Shown here: positions 11,461-23,759 of the stretch, one piece after another
How positions within the stretch are numbered: position 1 is the stretch's first letter
How the letters are laid out: the number at the start of each line of letters is the position of its first letter
DNA from: Garcia nutans
Taxonomy: Eukaryota; Streptophyta; Magnoliopsida; Malpighiales; Euphorbiaceae
Assembly: GCA_947685225.1 (NCBI GenBank)
Contig: CANTUV010000053.1
Coordinates: forward strand, 11,207,501-11,271,500
DNA: 64,000 nt
Direction: 5' to 3'
The notes under the pieces: model-generated
The model's database searches: none
Told to the model about the DNA's origin: nothing
The model's input: only the letters and a program-made list of their open reading frames with translations
Made by a program: the position numbers and the translations under genes

Positions 11461-11580
11461 GGGTGCGATCATACCAGCACTAACGCACCGAATCCCATCA
11501 GAACTCCGAAGTTAAACGTGCTTGGGTGAGAGTAGTACTGTGATGGGTGACCTTTTGGGAAGTCCTCGTGTTGCACCCCT
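11461..11580 (+). rRNA. 5S rRNA gene, unit 25
   Basis: Class B. Differences: G31A, C67T, A81T, C94T. Close to unit 36. Confidence 0.93.
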
Positions 11581-11887
11581 ATCATTTTTCTTTTTTCGAA
11601 AATATTTTTTTTATCAACAACGATCCTTCGCAGTTTGGGGCCGGCGGACTAATAAATCATTTGTTGGCCTTTTAGAGCAACGCGTGTAATATCGCCGATA
11701 TGGCGTCGCTTGGCTCGTTTGCCCGAATCAGTCTCTCTCTGCAGCATATTTGGGAGCGTTGTTGTGTGGGCGAGCTTAGGATGGCATCGTAGGAAGAGGG
11801 ACGAATGAGAAAGAGAATAGGCAAGGGCCATTCTCAGCGAAGCAGTGAGAGGGAGAGAATAAATTAAATTTTCTGGCAGCGCATTAC

Positions 11888-12007
11888 GGGTGCTATCATA
11901 CCAGCACTAACGCACCGGATCCCATCAGAACTCTGAAGTTAAATGTGCTTGGGCGAGAGTAGGACTGAAATGGGTGACCTCTAGGGAAGTCCTCGTGTTG
12001 CTCCCCT
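11888..12007 (+). rRNA. 5S rRNA gene, unit 26
   Basis: Class C. Differences: G7T, C47T, C57T, T76G, G82A, T96A, A115T. Identical in units 28 and 37. Confidence 0.93.
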
Positions 12008-12315
12008 ATCATTTTTCTTTTTTCGAAAATATTTTTTTTTATCAACCGCGATCTTTCGCAGTTCTGGGCCGGCGGACTAATAAATCATTTGTTGGCCTTT
12101 TAGAGCAACGCGAGTAATATCGCCAATATGGCGTCGCTTGGCTCGTTTGCCCGAATCAGTCTCTCTCAGCAGCAGATTTGAGAGCGTTGGTGCGTGGGCG
12201 AGCTTTGGATGGCATCGTAGGAATAGGGACGAATGAGAAAGAGAATAGGCAAGGGCCATTCTCAGCGATGCAGTGAGAGGGAGAGAATAAATTAAATTTT
12301 CTGGCAGCGCATGAC

Positions 12316-12434
12316 GGGTGCGTCATACCAGCACTAACGCACCGTATCCCATCAGAACCCCGAAGTTAAACTTGCTTAGGCGAGAGTAGTACTGAGATGG
12401 GTGACCTCTTGGGAAGTCCTCGTGTTGCACCCCT
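12316..12434 (+). rRNA. 5S rRNA gene, unit 27 (119 nt)
   Basis: Class B. A8 deleted; G31T, T45C, G58T, G64A. Identical in unit 29. Confidence 0.92.
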
Positions 12435-12741
12435 ATCATTTTTCTTTTTTCGAAAATATTTTTTTTATCAACCACGATCCTTCGCAGTTTGGGGCCGGCG
12501 GACTAATAAATCATTTGTTGGCATTTTAGAGCAACGCGAGTAATATCGCCGATATGGAGTCGCTTGGCTCGTTTGCCCGAATCAGTCTCTCTCTGCAGGA
12601 TATTTGAGAGCGTTGTTGTGTGGGCGAGCTTAGGATGGCATCGTAGGAAGAGGGACGAATGAGAAAGAGAATATGCAAGGGCCATTCTAAGCGAAGCAGT
12701 GAGAGGGAGAGAATAAATTAAATTTTCTGGCAGCGCATTAC

Positions 12742-12861
12742 GGGTGCTATCATACCAGCACTAACGCACCGGATCCCATCAGAACTCTGAAGTTAAATGT
12801 GCTTGGGCGAGAGTAGGACTGAAATGGGTGACCTCTAGGGAAGTCCTCGTGTTGCTCCCCT
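12742..12861 (+). rRNA. 5S rRNA gene, unit 28
   Basis: Class C. Same sequence as unit 26, through an 854-bp two-unit duplication. Confidence 0.93.
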
Positions 12862-13169
12862 ATCATTTTTCTTTTTTCGAAAATATTTTTTTTTATCAAC
12901 CGCGATCTTTCGCAGTTCTGGGCCGGCGGACTAATAAATCATTTGTTGGCCTTTTAGAGCAACGCGAGTAATATCGCCAATATGGCGTCGCTTGGCTCGT
13001 TTGCCCGAATCAGTCTCTCTCAGCAGCAGATTTGAGAGCGTTGGTGCGTGGGCGAGCTTTGGATGGCATCGTAGGAATAGGGACGAATGAGAAAGAGAAT
13101 AGGCAAGGGCCATTCTCAGCGATGCTGTGAGAGGGAGAGAATAAATTAAATTTTCTGGCAGCGCATGAC

Positions 13170-13288
13170 GGGTGCGTCATACCAGCACTAACGCACCGTA
13201 TCCCATCAGAACCCCGAAGTTAAACTTGCTTAGGCGAGAGTAGTACTGAGATGGGTGACCTCTTGGGAAGTCCTCGTGTTGCACCCCT
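13170..13288 (+). rRNA. 5S rRNA gene, unit 29 (119 nt)
   Basis: Class B. Same as unit 27, including the A8 deletion. Confidence 0.92.
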
Positions 13289-13595
13289 ATCATTTTTCTT
13301 TTTTCGAAAATATTTTTTTTATCAACCACGATCCTTCGCAGTTTGGGGCCGGCGGACTAATAAATCATTTGTTGGCATTTTAGAGCAACGCGAGTAATAT
13401 CGCCGATATGGAGTCGCTTGGCTCGTTTGCCCGAATCAGTCTCTCTCTGCAGGATATTTGAGAGCGTTGTTGTGTGGGCGAGCTTAGGATGGCATCGTAG
13501 GAAGAGGGACGAATGAGAAAGAGAATATGCAAGGGCCATTCTAAGCGAAGCAGTGAGAGGGAGAGAATAAATTAAATTTTCTGGCAGCGCATGAC

Positions 13596-13715
13596 GGGTG
13601 CGATCATACCAGCATTAACGCACCGGATCCCATCAGAACTCCGAAGTTAAATGTGCTTGGGCGAGAGTAGTACTGAGATGGGTGACCTCTTGGGAAGTCC
13701 TCGTGTTGCTTCCTT
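13596..13715 (+). rRNA. 5S rRNA gene, unit 30
   Basis: Class C. Differences: C20T, C57T, A115T, C116T, C119T; the 3' strand of helix I is badly altered. Confidence 0.92.
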
Positions 13716-14023
13716 ATCATTTTTCTTTTTTCAAAAATATTTTTTTTTATCAACCACTATCCTTCGCAGTTTGGGGCCGGCGGACTAATAAATCATTTGT
13801 TGGCCTTTTAGAGCAACGCGAGTATTATCGCCGATATGGCGTCGCTTAGCTCGTTTGCCCGAATCAGTATCTTTCTGCAGCAGATTTGAGAGCGGTGGTG
13901 CTTGGGCGAGCTTAGGATGGCATCGTAGGAAGAGGGACGAATGAGAAAGAGAATAGGCAAGGGCCATTCTCAGCGAAGCAGTGAGAGGGAGAGAATAAAT
14001 TAAATTTTCTGGCAGCGCATGAC

Positions 14024-14143
14024 GGGTACGATCATACCAGCACTAACGCACCGGATAACATCAGAACTCCGAAGTCAAACGTGCTTGGGCGAGAGTAGTA
14101 CTGAGATGGGTAACCTCTTGGGAAGTCCTTGTGTTTCACACCT
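14024..14143 (+). rRNA. 5S rRNA gene, unit 31
   Basis: Class A. Differences: G5A, C34A, C35A, T53C, G89A, C107T, G113T, C117A. Confidence 0.92.
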
Positions 14144-14450
14144 ATCATTTTTCTTTTTTCAAAAATATTTTTTTTATCAACCACGATCATTTGCAGTTTT
14201 GGGCCTGCGGAATAATAAATCATTTGTTGGCCTTTTAGAGCTACGCGAGTAATATTGCCGGTATGGCGTCGCTTGGCTAGTTTGCCCGAATCAGTATCTT
14301 TCTGCAGCAGATTTAAGAGCGGTGGTGCTTGGGCGAGCTTAGGATGGCATCGTAGGAAGACGGACGAATGAGAAATAGAATAGGCAAGCGCCATTCTCAG
14401 TGAAGCAGTGAGGGGGAGACAATAAATTAAATTTTCAGGCAGCGCATGAC

Positions 14451-14570
14451 GGGTGCGATCATACCAGCACTAACGCACCGGATCCCATCAGAACTTCGAA
14501 GTTAAACGTGCTTGGGCGAGAGTAGTACTGAGATGGGTGACCTCTTGGGAAGTCCTCGTGTTGCACCCCT
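14451..14570 (+). rRNA. 5S rRNA gene, unit 32
   Basis: Class A. Only C46T: among the best-preserved copies. Confidence 0.95.
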
Positions 14571-14875
14571 ATCATTTTTTTTTTCAAAAATATTTTTTTT
14601 ATCAACCGCGATCTTTCGCAGTTTGGGGCCGGCGGACTAATAAATCATTTGTTGGCCTTTTAGAGCAACGCGAGTAATATCGCCAATATGGCGTCGCTTG
14701 GCTCGTTTGCCCGAATCAGTCTCTCTCTGCAGCAGATTTGACAGCGTTGGTGCGTGGGCGAGCTTTGGATGGCATCGTAGGAATAGGGACGAATGAGAAA
14801 GAGAATAGGCAAGGGCCATTCTCAGCGAAGCAGTGAGAGGGAGAGAATAAATTAAATTTTCTGGCAACGCATGAC

Positions 14876-14995
14876 GGGTGCGATCATACCAGCACTAACG
14901 CACCGGATCACATCAAAACTCTGAAGTTAAACGTGCTTGGGCGAGAGTAGTACTGAGATGGGTGACCTATTGGGAAGTCCTTGTGTTGCACCCCT
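14876..14995 (+). rRNA. 5S rRNA gene, unit 33
   Basis: Class B. Differences: C35A, G41A, C47T, C94A, C107T. Confidence 0.93.
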
Positions 14996-15299
14996 ATAAT
15001 TTTTCTTTTTTCGAAAATTTTTTTTATCAACCACGATCATTTGCAGTGTGGGGCCGGCAGACTAATAAATCATTTGTTGGCCTTTTAGAGCAACGCGAGT
15101 AATATCGCCGATATGGCGTCGCTTAGCTCGTTTGCCCGAATCAGTATCTTTCTGCAGCAGATTTGAGAGCAGTGGTGCTTGGGCGAGCTTAGGATGGCAT
15201 CGTAGGAAGAGGGACGAATGAGAAAGAGAATAGGCAAGGGCCACTCTCAGCGAAGCAGTGAGAGGGAGAGAATAAATTAAATTTCATGCAGCGCATTAC

Positions 15300-15359
15300 T
15301 GGTGCGATCATACCAGCACTAACGCACCGGATCACATCAGAACTCTGAAGTGCACCCCT
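15300..15359 (+). pseudogene. 5S rRNA unit 34, 60-bp internal deletion
   Basis: Class A. Begins normally (G1T, C35A, C47T) to about position 51, then jumps to the final TGCACCCCT. The A-box 3' part, intermediate element and C box are all missing, so TFIIIA-dependent transcription should be lost. The distance from this gene to the next is 364 bp. Confidence 0.93.
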
Positions 15360-15663
15360 ATAATTTTTCTTTTTTCGAAAATTTTTTTTATCAACCACGA
15401 TCATTTGAAGTGTGGGGCCGGCGGACTAATAAATCATTTGTTGGCCTTTTAGAGCAACGCGAGTAATATCGCCGATATGGCGTCGCTTAGCTCGTTTGCC
15501 CGAATCAGTATCTTTCTGCAGCAGATTTGAGAGCAGTGGTGCTTGGGCGAGCTTAGGATGGCATCGTAGGAAGAGGGACGAATGAGAAAGAGAATAGGCA
15601 AGGGCCATTCTCAGCGAAGCAGTGAAAGGGAGAGAATAAATTAAATTTCATGCAGCGCATTAC

Positions 15664-15783
15664 TGGTGCGATCATACCAGCACTAACGCACCGGATCACA
15701 TCAGAACTCTGAAGTTAAACGTGCTTGGGCGAGAGTAGTACTGAGATGGGTGTCCTATTGGGAAGTCCTTGTGTTGCACCCCT
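15664..15783 (+). rRNA. 5S rRNA gene, unit 35
   Basis: Class A. Same as unit 18: G1T, C35A, C47T, A90T, C94A, C107T. Follows the deleted unit and is what unit 34 would look like intact, apart from A90T. Confidence 0.93.
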
Positions 15784-16090
15784 ATCATTTTTCTATTTTC
15801 AAAAATATTTTTTTTATCAACCACGATCATTTGCAGTTTTTGGCCAGCGGAATAATAAATCATCTGTTGGCCTTTTAGAGCAACGCAAGTAATATCGCCG
15901 ATATGGCGTCGCTTGGCTCGTTTGCCCGAACCAGTCACTATCTGCAGCAGATTTGAGAGCGTTGGTGCGTGGGCGAGCTTTGGATGGCATCGTAGGAAGA
16001 GGGACGAATGAGAAAGAGAATAGGCAAGGGCAATTCTCAGCGAAGCAGTGAGAGGGAGAGAATAAATTAAATTTTCTGGTAGCAAATGAC

Positions 16091-16210
16091 GGGTGCGATC
16101 ATACCAGCACTAACGCATCGAATCCCATCAGAACTCCGAAGTTAAACGTGCTTGGGTGAGAGTAGTACTGTGATGGGTGACCTTTTGGGAAGTCCTCGTG
16201 TTGCACCCCT
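16091..16210 (+). rRNA. 5S rRNA gene, unit 36
   Basis: Class B. Differences: C28T, G31A, C67T, A81T, C94T. Confidence 0.93.
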
Positions 16211-16517
16211 ATCATTTTTCTTTTTTCGAAAATATTTTTTTTATCAACAACGATCCTTCGCAGTTTGGGGCCGGCGGACTAATAAATCATTTGTTGGCCT
16301 TTTAGAGCAACGCGAGTAATATCGCCGATATGGCGTCGCTTGGCTCGTTTGCCCGAATCAGTCTCTCTCTGCAGCATATTTGGGAGCGTTGTTGTGTGGG
16401 CGAGCTTAGGATGGCATCGTAGGAAGAGGGACGAATGAGAAAGAGAATAGGCAAGGGCCATTCTCAGCGAAGCAGTGAGAGGGAGAGAATAAATTAAATT
16501 TTCTGGCAGCGCATTAC

Positions 16518-16637
16518 GGGTGCTATCATACCAGCACTAACGCACCGGATCCCATCAGAACTCTGAAGTTAAATGTGCTTGGGCGAGAGTAGGACTGAAA
16601 TGGGTGACCTCTAGGGAAGTCCTCGTGTTGCTCCCCT
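16518..16637 (+). rRNA. 5S rRNA gene, unit 37
   Basis: Class C. Same as unit 26. Confidence 0.93.
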
Positions 16638-16944
16638 ATCATTTTTCTTTTTTCGAAAATATTTTTTTTATCAACCACGATCCTTCGCGGTTTGGGGCCG
16701 GCGGACTAATAAATAATTTGTTGGCCTTTTAGAGCAACGCGAGTAAAATCGCCGATATGGCGTCGCTAGGCTCGTTTGCCCGAATCAGTTTCTCTCTGCA
16801 GCAGATTTGAGAGCGTTGGTGCGTGGGCGAGCTTTGGATGGCATCGTAGGAAGAGGGACCAATGAGAAAGAGAATAGGCAAGGGCCATTCTCAGCGAAGC
16901 AGTGAGAGGGAGAGAATAAATTAAATTTTCTGGCATCGCATTAC

Positions 16945-17064
16945 GGGTGCGATCATATCAGCACTAACGCACCGTATCCCATCAGAACTCCGAAAATAAA
17001 CGTGCTTCGGCGAGAGTAGTACTGAGATGGGTGACCTCTTGGGAAGTCCTCGTGTTGCACCCCT
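16945..17064 (+). rRNA. 5S rRNA gene, unit 38
   Basis: Class B. Differences: C14T, G31T, G51A, T52A, G64C; related to unit 21. Confidence 0.93.
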
Positions 17065-17371
17065 ATCATTTTTCTTTTTTCGAAAATATTTTTTTTATCA
17101 ACAACGATCCTTCGCAGTTTGGGGCCGGCGGACTAATAAATCATTTGTTGGCCTTTTAGAGCAACGCGAGTAATATCGCCGATATGGCGTCGCTTGGCTC
17201 GTTTTCCCGAATCAGTCTCTCTCTGCAGCATATATGGGAGCGTTGTTGTGTGGGCGAGCTTAGGATGGCATCGTAGGAAGAGGGACGAATGAGAAAGAGA
17301 ATAGGCAAGGGCCATTCTCAGCAAAGCAGTGAGAGGGAGAGAATAAATTTAATTTTCTGGCAGCGCATTAC

Positions 17372-17491
17372 GGGTGCGATCATACCAGCACTAACGCACC
17401 GGATCCCATCAGAACTCCGAAGTTAAACGTGCTTGGGCGAGAGTAGTACTGAGATGGGTGACCTCTTGGGAAGTCCTTGTGTTGCACACCT
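17372..17491 (+). rRNA. 5S rRNA gene, unit 39
   Basis: Class C. Differences: C107T, C117A without the usual partner T53C, so a recombinant of the 53C/117A haplotype. Confidence 0.94.
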
Positions 17492-17797
17492 ATCATTTTT
17501 CTTTTTTCAAAAATATTTTTTTTATCAACCACGATCATTTGCAGTTTTGGGCCTGCGGAATAATAAATCATTTGTTGGCCTTTTAGAGCAACGCGAGTAA
17601 TATCGCCGATATGTCGTCGCTTAGCTCGTTTGCCCGAATCAGTATCTTTCTGCAGCAGATTTGAGAGCGGTGGTGCTTGGGCGAGCTTAGGATGGCATCA
17701 TAGGAGACGGACGAATGAGAAAGAGAATAGGCAAGCGCCATTCTCAGCGAAGCAGTGAGAGGGAGAGAATAAATTAAATTTTCTGGCAGCGCATGAC

Positions 17798-17917
17798 GGG
17801 TGCGATCATACCAGCACTAACGCACCGGATCCCATCAGAACTCCGAAGTTAAACGTGCTTGGGAGAGAGTAGTACTGAGATGGGTGACCTCTTTGGAAGT
17901 CCTCGTGTTGCACCCCT
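17798..17917 (+). rRNA. 5S rRNA gene, unit 40
   Basis: Class A. Differences: C67A, G97T. Confidence 0.94.
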
Positions 17918-18222
17918 ATCATTTTTTTTTCAAAAATATTTTTTTTTATCAACCGCGATCTTTCGCAGTTTGGGGCCGGCGGACTAATAAATCATTTGTT
18001 GGACTTTTAGAGCAACGCGAGTAATATCGCCGATATGGCGTCGCTTGGCTCGTTTGCCCGAATCAGTTTCTCTCTGCAGCAGATTTGAGAGCGTTGGTGC
18101 GTGGGCGAGCTTTGGATGGAATCGTAGGAAGAGGGACGAATGAGAAAGAGAATAGGCAAGGGCCATTCTCAGCGAAGCAGTGAGAGGGAGAGAATAAATT
18201 AAATTTTTTGGCAGCGCATGAC

Positions 18223-18342
18223 GGGTGCGATCATACCAGCACTAACGCACCGTATCCCATCAGAACTCCGAAGATAAACGTGCTTGGGCGAGAGTAGTAC
18301 TGAGATGGGTGACCTCTTGGGAAGTCCTCGTGTTGCACCCCT
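18223..18342 (+). rRNA. 5S rRNA gene, unit 41
   Basis: Class B. Differences: G31T, T52A, as unit 3. Confidence 0.95.
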
Positions 18343-18649
18343 ATCATTTTTCTTTTTTCGAAAATATTTTTTTTTTCAACCACGATCCTTCGCAGTTTGG
18401 GGCCGGCGGACTAATAAATCATTTGTTGGCCTTTTAGAGCAACGCGAGTAATATCGCCGATATGGCGTCGCTTGGCTCGTTTGCCCGAATCAGTCTCTCT
18501 CTGCAGGATATTTGAGAGCGTTGTTGTGTGTGCGAGCTTAGGATTGCATCGTAGGAAGAGGGACGAATGAGAAAAAAAAATAGGCAAGGGCCATTCTCAG
18601 CAAAGCAGTGAGAGGGAGAGAATAAATTAAATTTCATGCAGCGCATTAC

Positions 18650-18768
18650 TGGTGCTATCATACCAGCACTAACGCACCGGATCACATCAGAACTCTGAAG
18701 TTAAACGTGCTTGGGCGAGAGTAGTACCGAGATGGGTGACCTCTTGGGAAGTCCTTGTGTTGCACCCT
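18650..18768 (+). rRNA. 5S rRNA gene, unit 42 (119 nt)
   Basis: Class C. G1T, G7T, C35A, C47T, T79C, C107T and one C missing from the 3' CCCC run. Confidence 0.92.
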
Positions 18769-19075
18769 ATCATTTTTCTTTTTTCGAAAATATTTTTTTT
18801 ATCAACCACGATCATTTGCAGTTTTGGGCCTGCGGAATAATAAATCATTTGTTGGCCTTTTAGAGCAACGCGAGTAATATCGCCGATATGTCGTCGCTTA
18901 GCTCGTTTGCCCGAATCAGTATCTTTCTGCAGCAGATTTGAGAGCGGTGGTGCTTGGGCGAGCTTAGGATGGCATCATAGGAAGACAGACGAATGAGAAA
19001 GAGAATAGGCAAGCGCCATTCTCAGCGAAGCAGTGAGAGGGAGAGAATAAATTAAATTTTCTGGCAGCGCATGAC

Positions 19076-19195
19076 GGGTGCGATCATACCAGCACTAACG
19101 CACCGGATCCCATCAGAACTCCGAAGTTAAAAGTGCTTGGGCGAGAGTAGGACTGAGATGGGTGACCTCTTGGGAAGTCCTCGTGTTGCTCCCCT
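19076..19195 (+). rRNA. 5S rRNA gene, unit 43
   Basis: Class A. Differences: C57A, T76G, A115T. Confidence 0.94.
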
Positions 19196-19503
19196 ATCAT
19201 TTTTCTTTTTTCGAAAATATTTTTTTTTATCAACCACGATCCTTCGCGGTTTGGGGCCGGCGGACTAATAAATCATTTGTTGGCCTTTTAGAGCAACGCG
19301 AGAAAAATAGCCGATATGGCGTCGCTTGGCTCGTTTGCCCGAATCAGTATCTTTCTGCAGCAGATTTGAGAGCGGTGGTGCTTGGGCGAGCCTAGGATGG
19401 CATCGTAGGAAGACGGACGAATGAGAAAGAGAATAGGAAAGCGCCATTCTAAGTGAAGCAGTGAGAGGGAGAGAATAAATTAAATTTTCTGGCAGCGCAT
19501 GAC

Positions 19504-19623
19504 GGGTGCGATCATACCAGCACTAACGCACCGAATCCCATCAGAACTCCGAAGTTAAAAGTGCTTGGGCGAGATTAGTACTGAGATGGGTGACCTCTTG
19601 GGAAGTCCTCGTGTTGCACACCT
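19504..19623 (+). rRNA. 5S rRNA gene, unit 44
   Basis: Class A. Differences: G31A, C57A, G72T, C117A. Confidence 0.93.
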
Positions 19624-19926
19624 ATCATTTTTTTTTCAAAAATATTTTTTTTATCAACCGTGATCTTTCGCAGTTTGGGGCCGGCGGACTAATAAATCAT
19701 TTGTTGCCTTTTTGAGCAACGCGAGTAATATCGCCGATATGGCGTCGCTTGGCTCGTTTGCCCGAATCAGTCTCTCTCTGCAGCATATTTGAGAGCGTTG
19801 TTGTGTGGGCGAGCTTTGGATGGCATCGTAGGAAGAGGGACGAATGAGAAAGAGAATAGGCAAGGGCCATTCTCAGCGAAGCAGTGAGAGGGAGAGAATA
19901 AATTAAATTTTCTGGCAGTGCATGAC

Positions 19927-20046
19927 GGGTGCGATCATACCAGCACTAACGCACCGGATCCCATAAGAACTCTGAAGTTAAACGTGCTTGGGCGAGAGTA
20001 GTACTGAGAAGGGTGACCTCTTGGGAAGTCCTCGTGTTGCACCCCT
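19927..20046 (+). rRNA. 5S rRNA gene, unit 45
   Basis: Class C. Differences: C39A, C47T, T84A. Confidence 0.94.
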
Positions 20047-20353
20047 ATCATTTTTCTTTTTTCGAAAATATTTTTTTTTTCAACAACGATCCTTCGCAGT
20101 TTGGGGCCGGCGGACTAATAAATCATTTGTTGGCCTTTTAGAGCAACGCGAGTAATATCGCCGATATGGCGTCGCTTGGCTCGTTTGGCCAAATCAGTCT
20201 CTCTCTGCAGCATATTTGAGAGCGTTGTTGTGTGGGCGAGCTTAGGATGGCATCGTAGGAAGAGGGACGAATGAGAAAGAGAACAGGCAAGGGCCACTCT
20301 CAGCGAAGCAGTGAGCGGGAGAGAATAAATTAAATTTTCTGGCAGCGCAATAC

Positions 20354-20473
20354 GGGTGCTTTCATACCAGCACTAACGCACCGGATTATATCAGAACTCC
20401 AAAGTTAAACGTGCTTGGGCAAGAGTAGTACTGAGATGGGTGACCTCTTGGGAAGTCCTCGTGTTTTACCCCT
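20354..20473 (+). rRNA. 5S rRNA gene, unit 46
   Basis: Class C. Differences: G7T, A8T, C34T, C35A, C36T, G48A, G68A, G113T, C114T; one of the most decayed full-length copies. Confidence 0.92.
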
Positions 20474-20777
20474 ATCATTTTTTTTTCAAAAATATTTTTT
20501 TCATCAACCGCGATCTTTTGCAGTTTGGGGCCGGCGGACTAATAAATCATTTGTTAGCCTTTTAGAGCAACGCGAGTAATATCGCCGATATGGCGTCGCT
20601 TGGCTCGTTTGCCCGAATCAGTCTCTCTCTGCAGCAGATTTGAGAGCGTTGGTGCATGGTCGAGCTTTGGATGGCATCGTAGGTAGAGGGACGAATGAGA
20701 AAGAGAATATGCTAGGGCCATTCTCAGCGAAGCAGTGAGAGGGAGAGAATAAATTAAATTTTCTGGCAGCACATGAT

Positions 20778-20897
20778 GGGTGCGATCATACCAGCACTAA
20801 CGCACCGGATCCCATCATAACTCTGAAGTTAAACGTGCTTGGGCAAGAGTAGTACTGAGATGGGTGACCTCTTGGGAAGTCCTCGTGTTTTACCCCT
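20778..20897 (+). rRNA. 5S rRNA gene, unit 47
   Basis: Class B. Differences: G41T, C47T, G68A, G113T, C114T. Same as units 54 and 71. Confidence 0.93.
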
Positions 20898-21201
20898 ATC
20901 ATTTTTTTTTCAAAAATATTTTTTTCATCAACCGCGATCTTTTGCAGTTTGGGGCCGGCGGACTAATAAATCATTTGTTCGCCTTTTAGAGCAACGCGAG
21001 TAATATCGCCGATATGGCGTCGCTTGGCTCGTTTGCCCGAATCAGTCTCTCTCTGCAGCAGATTTGAGAGCGTTGGTGCATGGTCGAGCTTTGGATGGCA
21101 TCGTAGGAAGAGGGACGAATGAGAAAGAGAATAGTCTAGGGCCATTCTCAGCGAAGCAGTGAGAGGGAGAGAATAAATTAAATTTTCTGGCAGCACATGA
21201 C

Positions 21202-21321
21202 GGGTGCGATCATACCAGCACTAACGCATCGGATCCCATCATAACTCTGAAGTTAAACGTGCTTGGGCGAGAGTAATACTGAGATTGGTGACCTCTTGGG
21301 AAGTCCTCTTGTTGCACCCCT
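21202..21321 (+). rRNA. 5S rRNA gene, unit 48
   Basis: Class B. Differences: C28T, G41T, C47T, G75A, G85T, G108T. Same as units 53 and 70. Confidence 0.93.
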
Positions 21322-21628
21322 ATCATTTTTCTTTTTTCGAAAATATTTTTTTTATCAACAACGATCCTTCGCAGTTTGGGGCCGGCGGACTAATAAATCA
21401 TTTGTTGGCCTTTTAGAGCAACGCGAGTAATATCGCCGATATGGCGTCGCTTGGCTCGTTTGCCCGAATCAGTCTCTCTCTGCAGCAGATTTGAGAGCGT
21501 TGGTGCATGGTCGAGCTTTGGATGGCATCGTAGGTAGAGGGACGAATGAGAAAGAGAATAGGCTAGGGCCATTCTCAGCGAAGCAGTGAGAGGGAGAGAA
21601 TAAATTAAATTTTCTGGCAGCACATGAT

Positions 21629-21748
21629 GGGTGCGATCATACCAGCACTAACGCACCGGATCCCATCATAACTCTGAAGTTAAACGTGCTTGGGCGAGAG
21701 TAGTACTGAGATTGGTGACCTCTTGGGAAGTCCTCTTGTTGCACCCCT
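21629..21748 (+). rRNA. 5S rRNA gene, unit 49
   Basis: Class B. Differences: G41T, C47T, G85T, G108T. Confidence 0.93.
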
Positions 21749-22055
21749 ATCATTTTTCTTTTTTCGAAAATATTTTTTTTATCAACAACGATCCTTCGCA
21801 GTTTGGGGCCGGCGGACTAATAAATCATTTGTTGGCCTTTTAGAGCAACGCGAGTAATATCGCCGATATGGCGTCGCTTGGCTCGTTTGGCCAAATCAGT
21901 CTCTCTCTGCAGCATATTTGAGAGCGTTGTTGTGTGGGCGAGCTTAGGATGGCATCGTAGGAAGAGGGACGAATTAGAAAGAGAATAGGCAAGGGCCACT
22001 CTCAGCGAAGTAGTGAGCGGGAGAGAATAAATTAAATTTTCTGGCAGCGCAATAC

Positions 22056-22175
22056 GGGTGCTATCATACCAGCACTAACGCACCGGATTCTATCATAACT
22101 CCGAAGTTAAACGTGCTTGGGCGAGAGTAGTACTGAGATGGGTGACCTCTTGGGAAGTCCTCGTGTTTTACCCCT
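22056..22175 (+). rRNA. 5S rRNA gene, unit 50
   Basis: Class C. Differences: G7T, C34T, C36T, G41T, G113T, C114T. Confidence 0.92.
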
Positions 22176-22479
22176 ATCATTTTTTTTTCAAAAATATTTT
22201 TTTTATCAACCGCGATCTTTTGCAGTTTTGGGCCGGCGGACTAATAAATCATTTGTTAGCCTTTTAGAGCAACGCGAGTAATATCGCCGATATGGCGTCG
22301 CTTGGCTCGTTTGCCCGAATCAGTCTCTCTCTGCAGCAGATTTGAGAGTGGTGGTGCTTGGACGAGCTTAGGATGGCATCGTAGGAAGACGGACGAATGA
22401 GAAAGAGAATAGGCAAGCGCCATTCTCAGCGAAGCAGTGAGAGGGAGAGAATAAATTAAATTTTCTGGCAGCACATGAT

Positions 22480-22599
22480 GGGTGCGATCATACCAGCACT
22501 AACGCACCGGATCCCATCATAACTCCGAAGTTAAACGTGCTTGGGCGAGAGTAGTACTGAGATGGGTGACCTCTTGGGAAGTCCTTGTGTTGCACCCCT
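22480..22599 (+). rRNA. 5S rRNA gene, unit 51
   Basis: Class A. Differences: G41T, C107T. Confidence 0.94.
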
Positions 22600-22906
22600 A
22601 TCATTTTTCTTTTTTCGAAAATATTTTTTTTATCAACCACGATCATTTGCAGTTTGGGGCCGGCGGATTAATAAATCATTTGTTGGCCTTTTAGAGCAAC
22701 GCGAGTAATATCGCCGATATAGCGTCGCTTAGCTCGTTTGCCCGAATCAGTATATTTCTGCAGCAGATTTGAGAGCGGTGGTGCTTGGGCGAGCTTAGGA
22801 TGGCATCGTAGGAAGACGGACGAATGAGAAAGAGAATAGGCAAGCGCCATTTTCAGCGAAGCAATGAGAGGGAGAGAATAAATTAAATTTTATGGCAGCG
22901 CATGAC

Positions 22907-23026
22907 GGGTGCGATCATACCAGCACTAACGCACCGGATCCCATCAGAACTCCGAAGTTAAACGTGCTTGGGCGAGAGTAGTACTGAGATGGGTGACTTC
23001 TTGGGAAGTCCTCGTGTTGCACCCCT
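22907..23026 (+). rRNA. 5S rRNA gene, unit 52
   Basis: Class A. Only C92T. Last unit before the 17-unit duplicated block. Confidence 0.95.
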
Positions 23027-23332
23027 ATCATTTTTCTTTTTTCGAAAATATTTTTTTTATCAACCACGATCCTTCGCAGTTTGGGCCGGCGGACTAATAA
23101 ATCATTTGTTGGCCTTTTAGAGCAACGCGAGTAATATCGCCGATATGGCGTCGCTTGGCTCGTTTGCCCGAATCAGTCTCTCTCTGCAGCAGATTTGAGA
23201 GCGTTGGTGCATGGTCGAGCTTTGGATGGCATCGTAGGAAGAGGGACGAATGAGAAAGAGAATAGGCTAGGGCCATTCTCAGCGAAGCAGTGAGAGGGAG
23301 AGAATAAATTAAATTTTCTGGCAGCACATGAC

Positions 23333-23452
23333 GGGTGCGATCATACCAGCACTAACGCATCGGATCCCATCATAACTCTGAAGTTAAACGTGCTTGGGCG
23401 AGAGTAATACTGAGATTGGTGACCTCTTGGGAAGTCCTCTTGTTGCACCCCT
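23333..23452 (+). rRNA. 5S rRNA gene, unit 53
   Basis: Class B. Same changes as unit 48. First gene of the 17-unit block. Confidence 0.93.
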
Positions 23453-23759
23453 ATCATTTTTCTTTTTTCGAAAATATTTTTTTTATCAACAACGATCCTT
23501 CGCAGTTTGGGGCCGGCGGACTAATAAATCATTTGTTGGCCTTTTAGAGCAACGCGAGTAATATCGCCGATATGGCGTCGCTTGGCTCGTTTGCCCGAAT
23601 CAATCTCTCTCTGCAGCAGATTTGAGAGCGTTGGTGCATGGTCGAGCTTTGGATGGCATCGTAGGTAGAGGGACGAATGAGAAAGAGAATATGCTAGGGC
23701 CATTCTCAGCGAAGCAGTGAGAGGGAGAGAATAAATTAAATTTTCTGGCAGCACATGAT

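Larger units (their letters stand above)
11836..13591 (+). repeat. Two-unit tandem duplication (period 854 bp)
   Basis: 11836-12737 matches 12690-13591 with one visible difference (A to T near 13123). Units 26/27 equal 28/29, including the A8 deletion. Confidence 0.92.
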
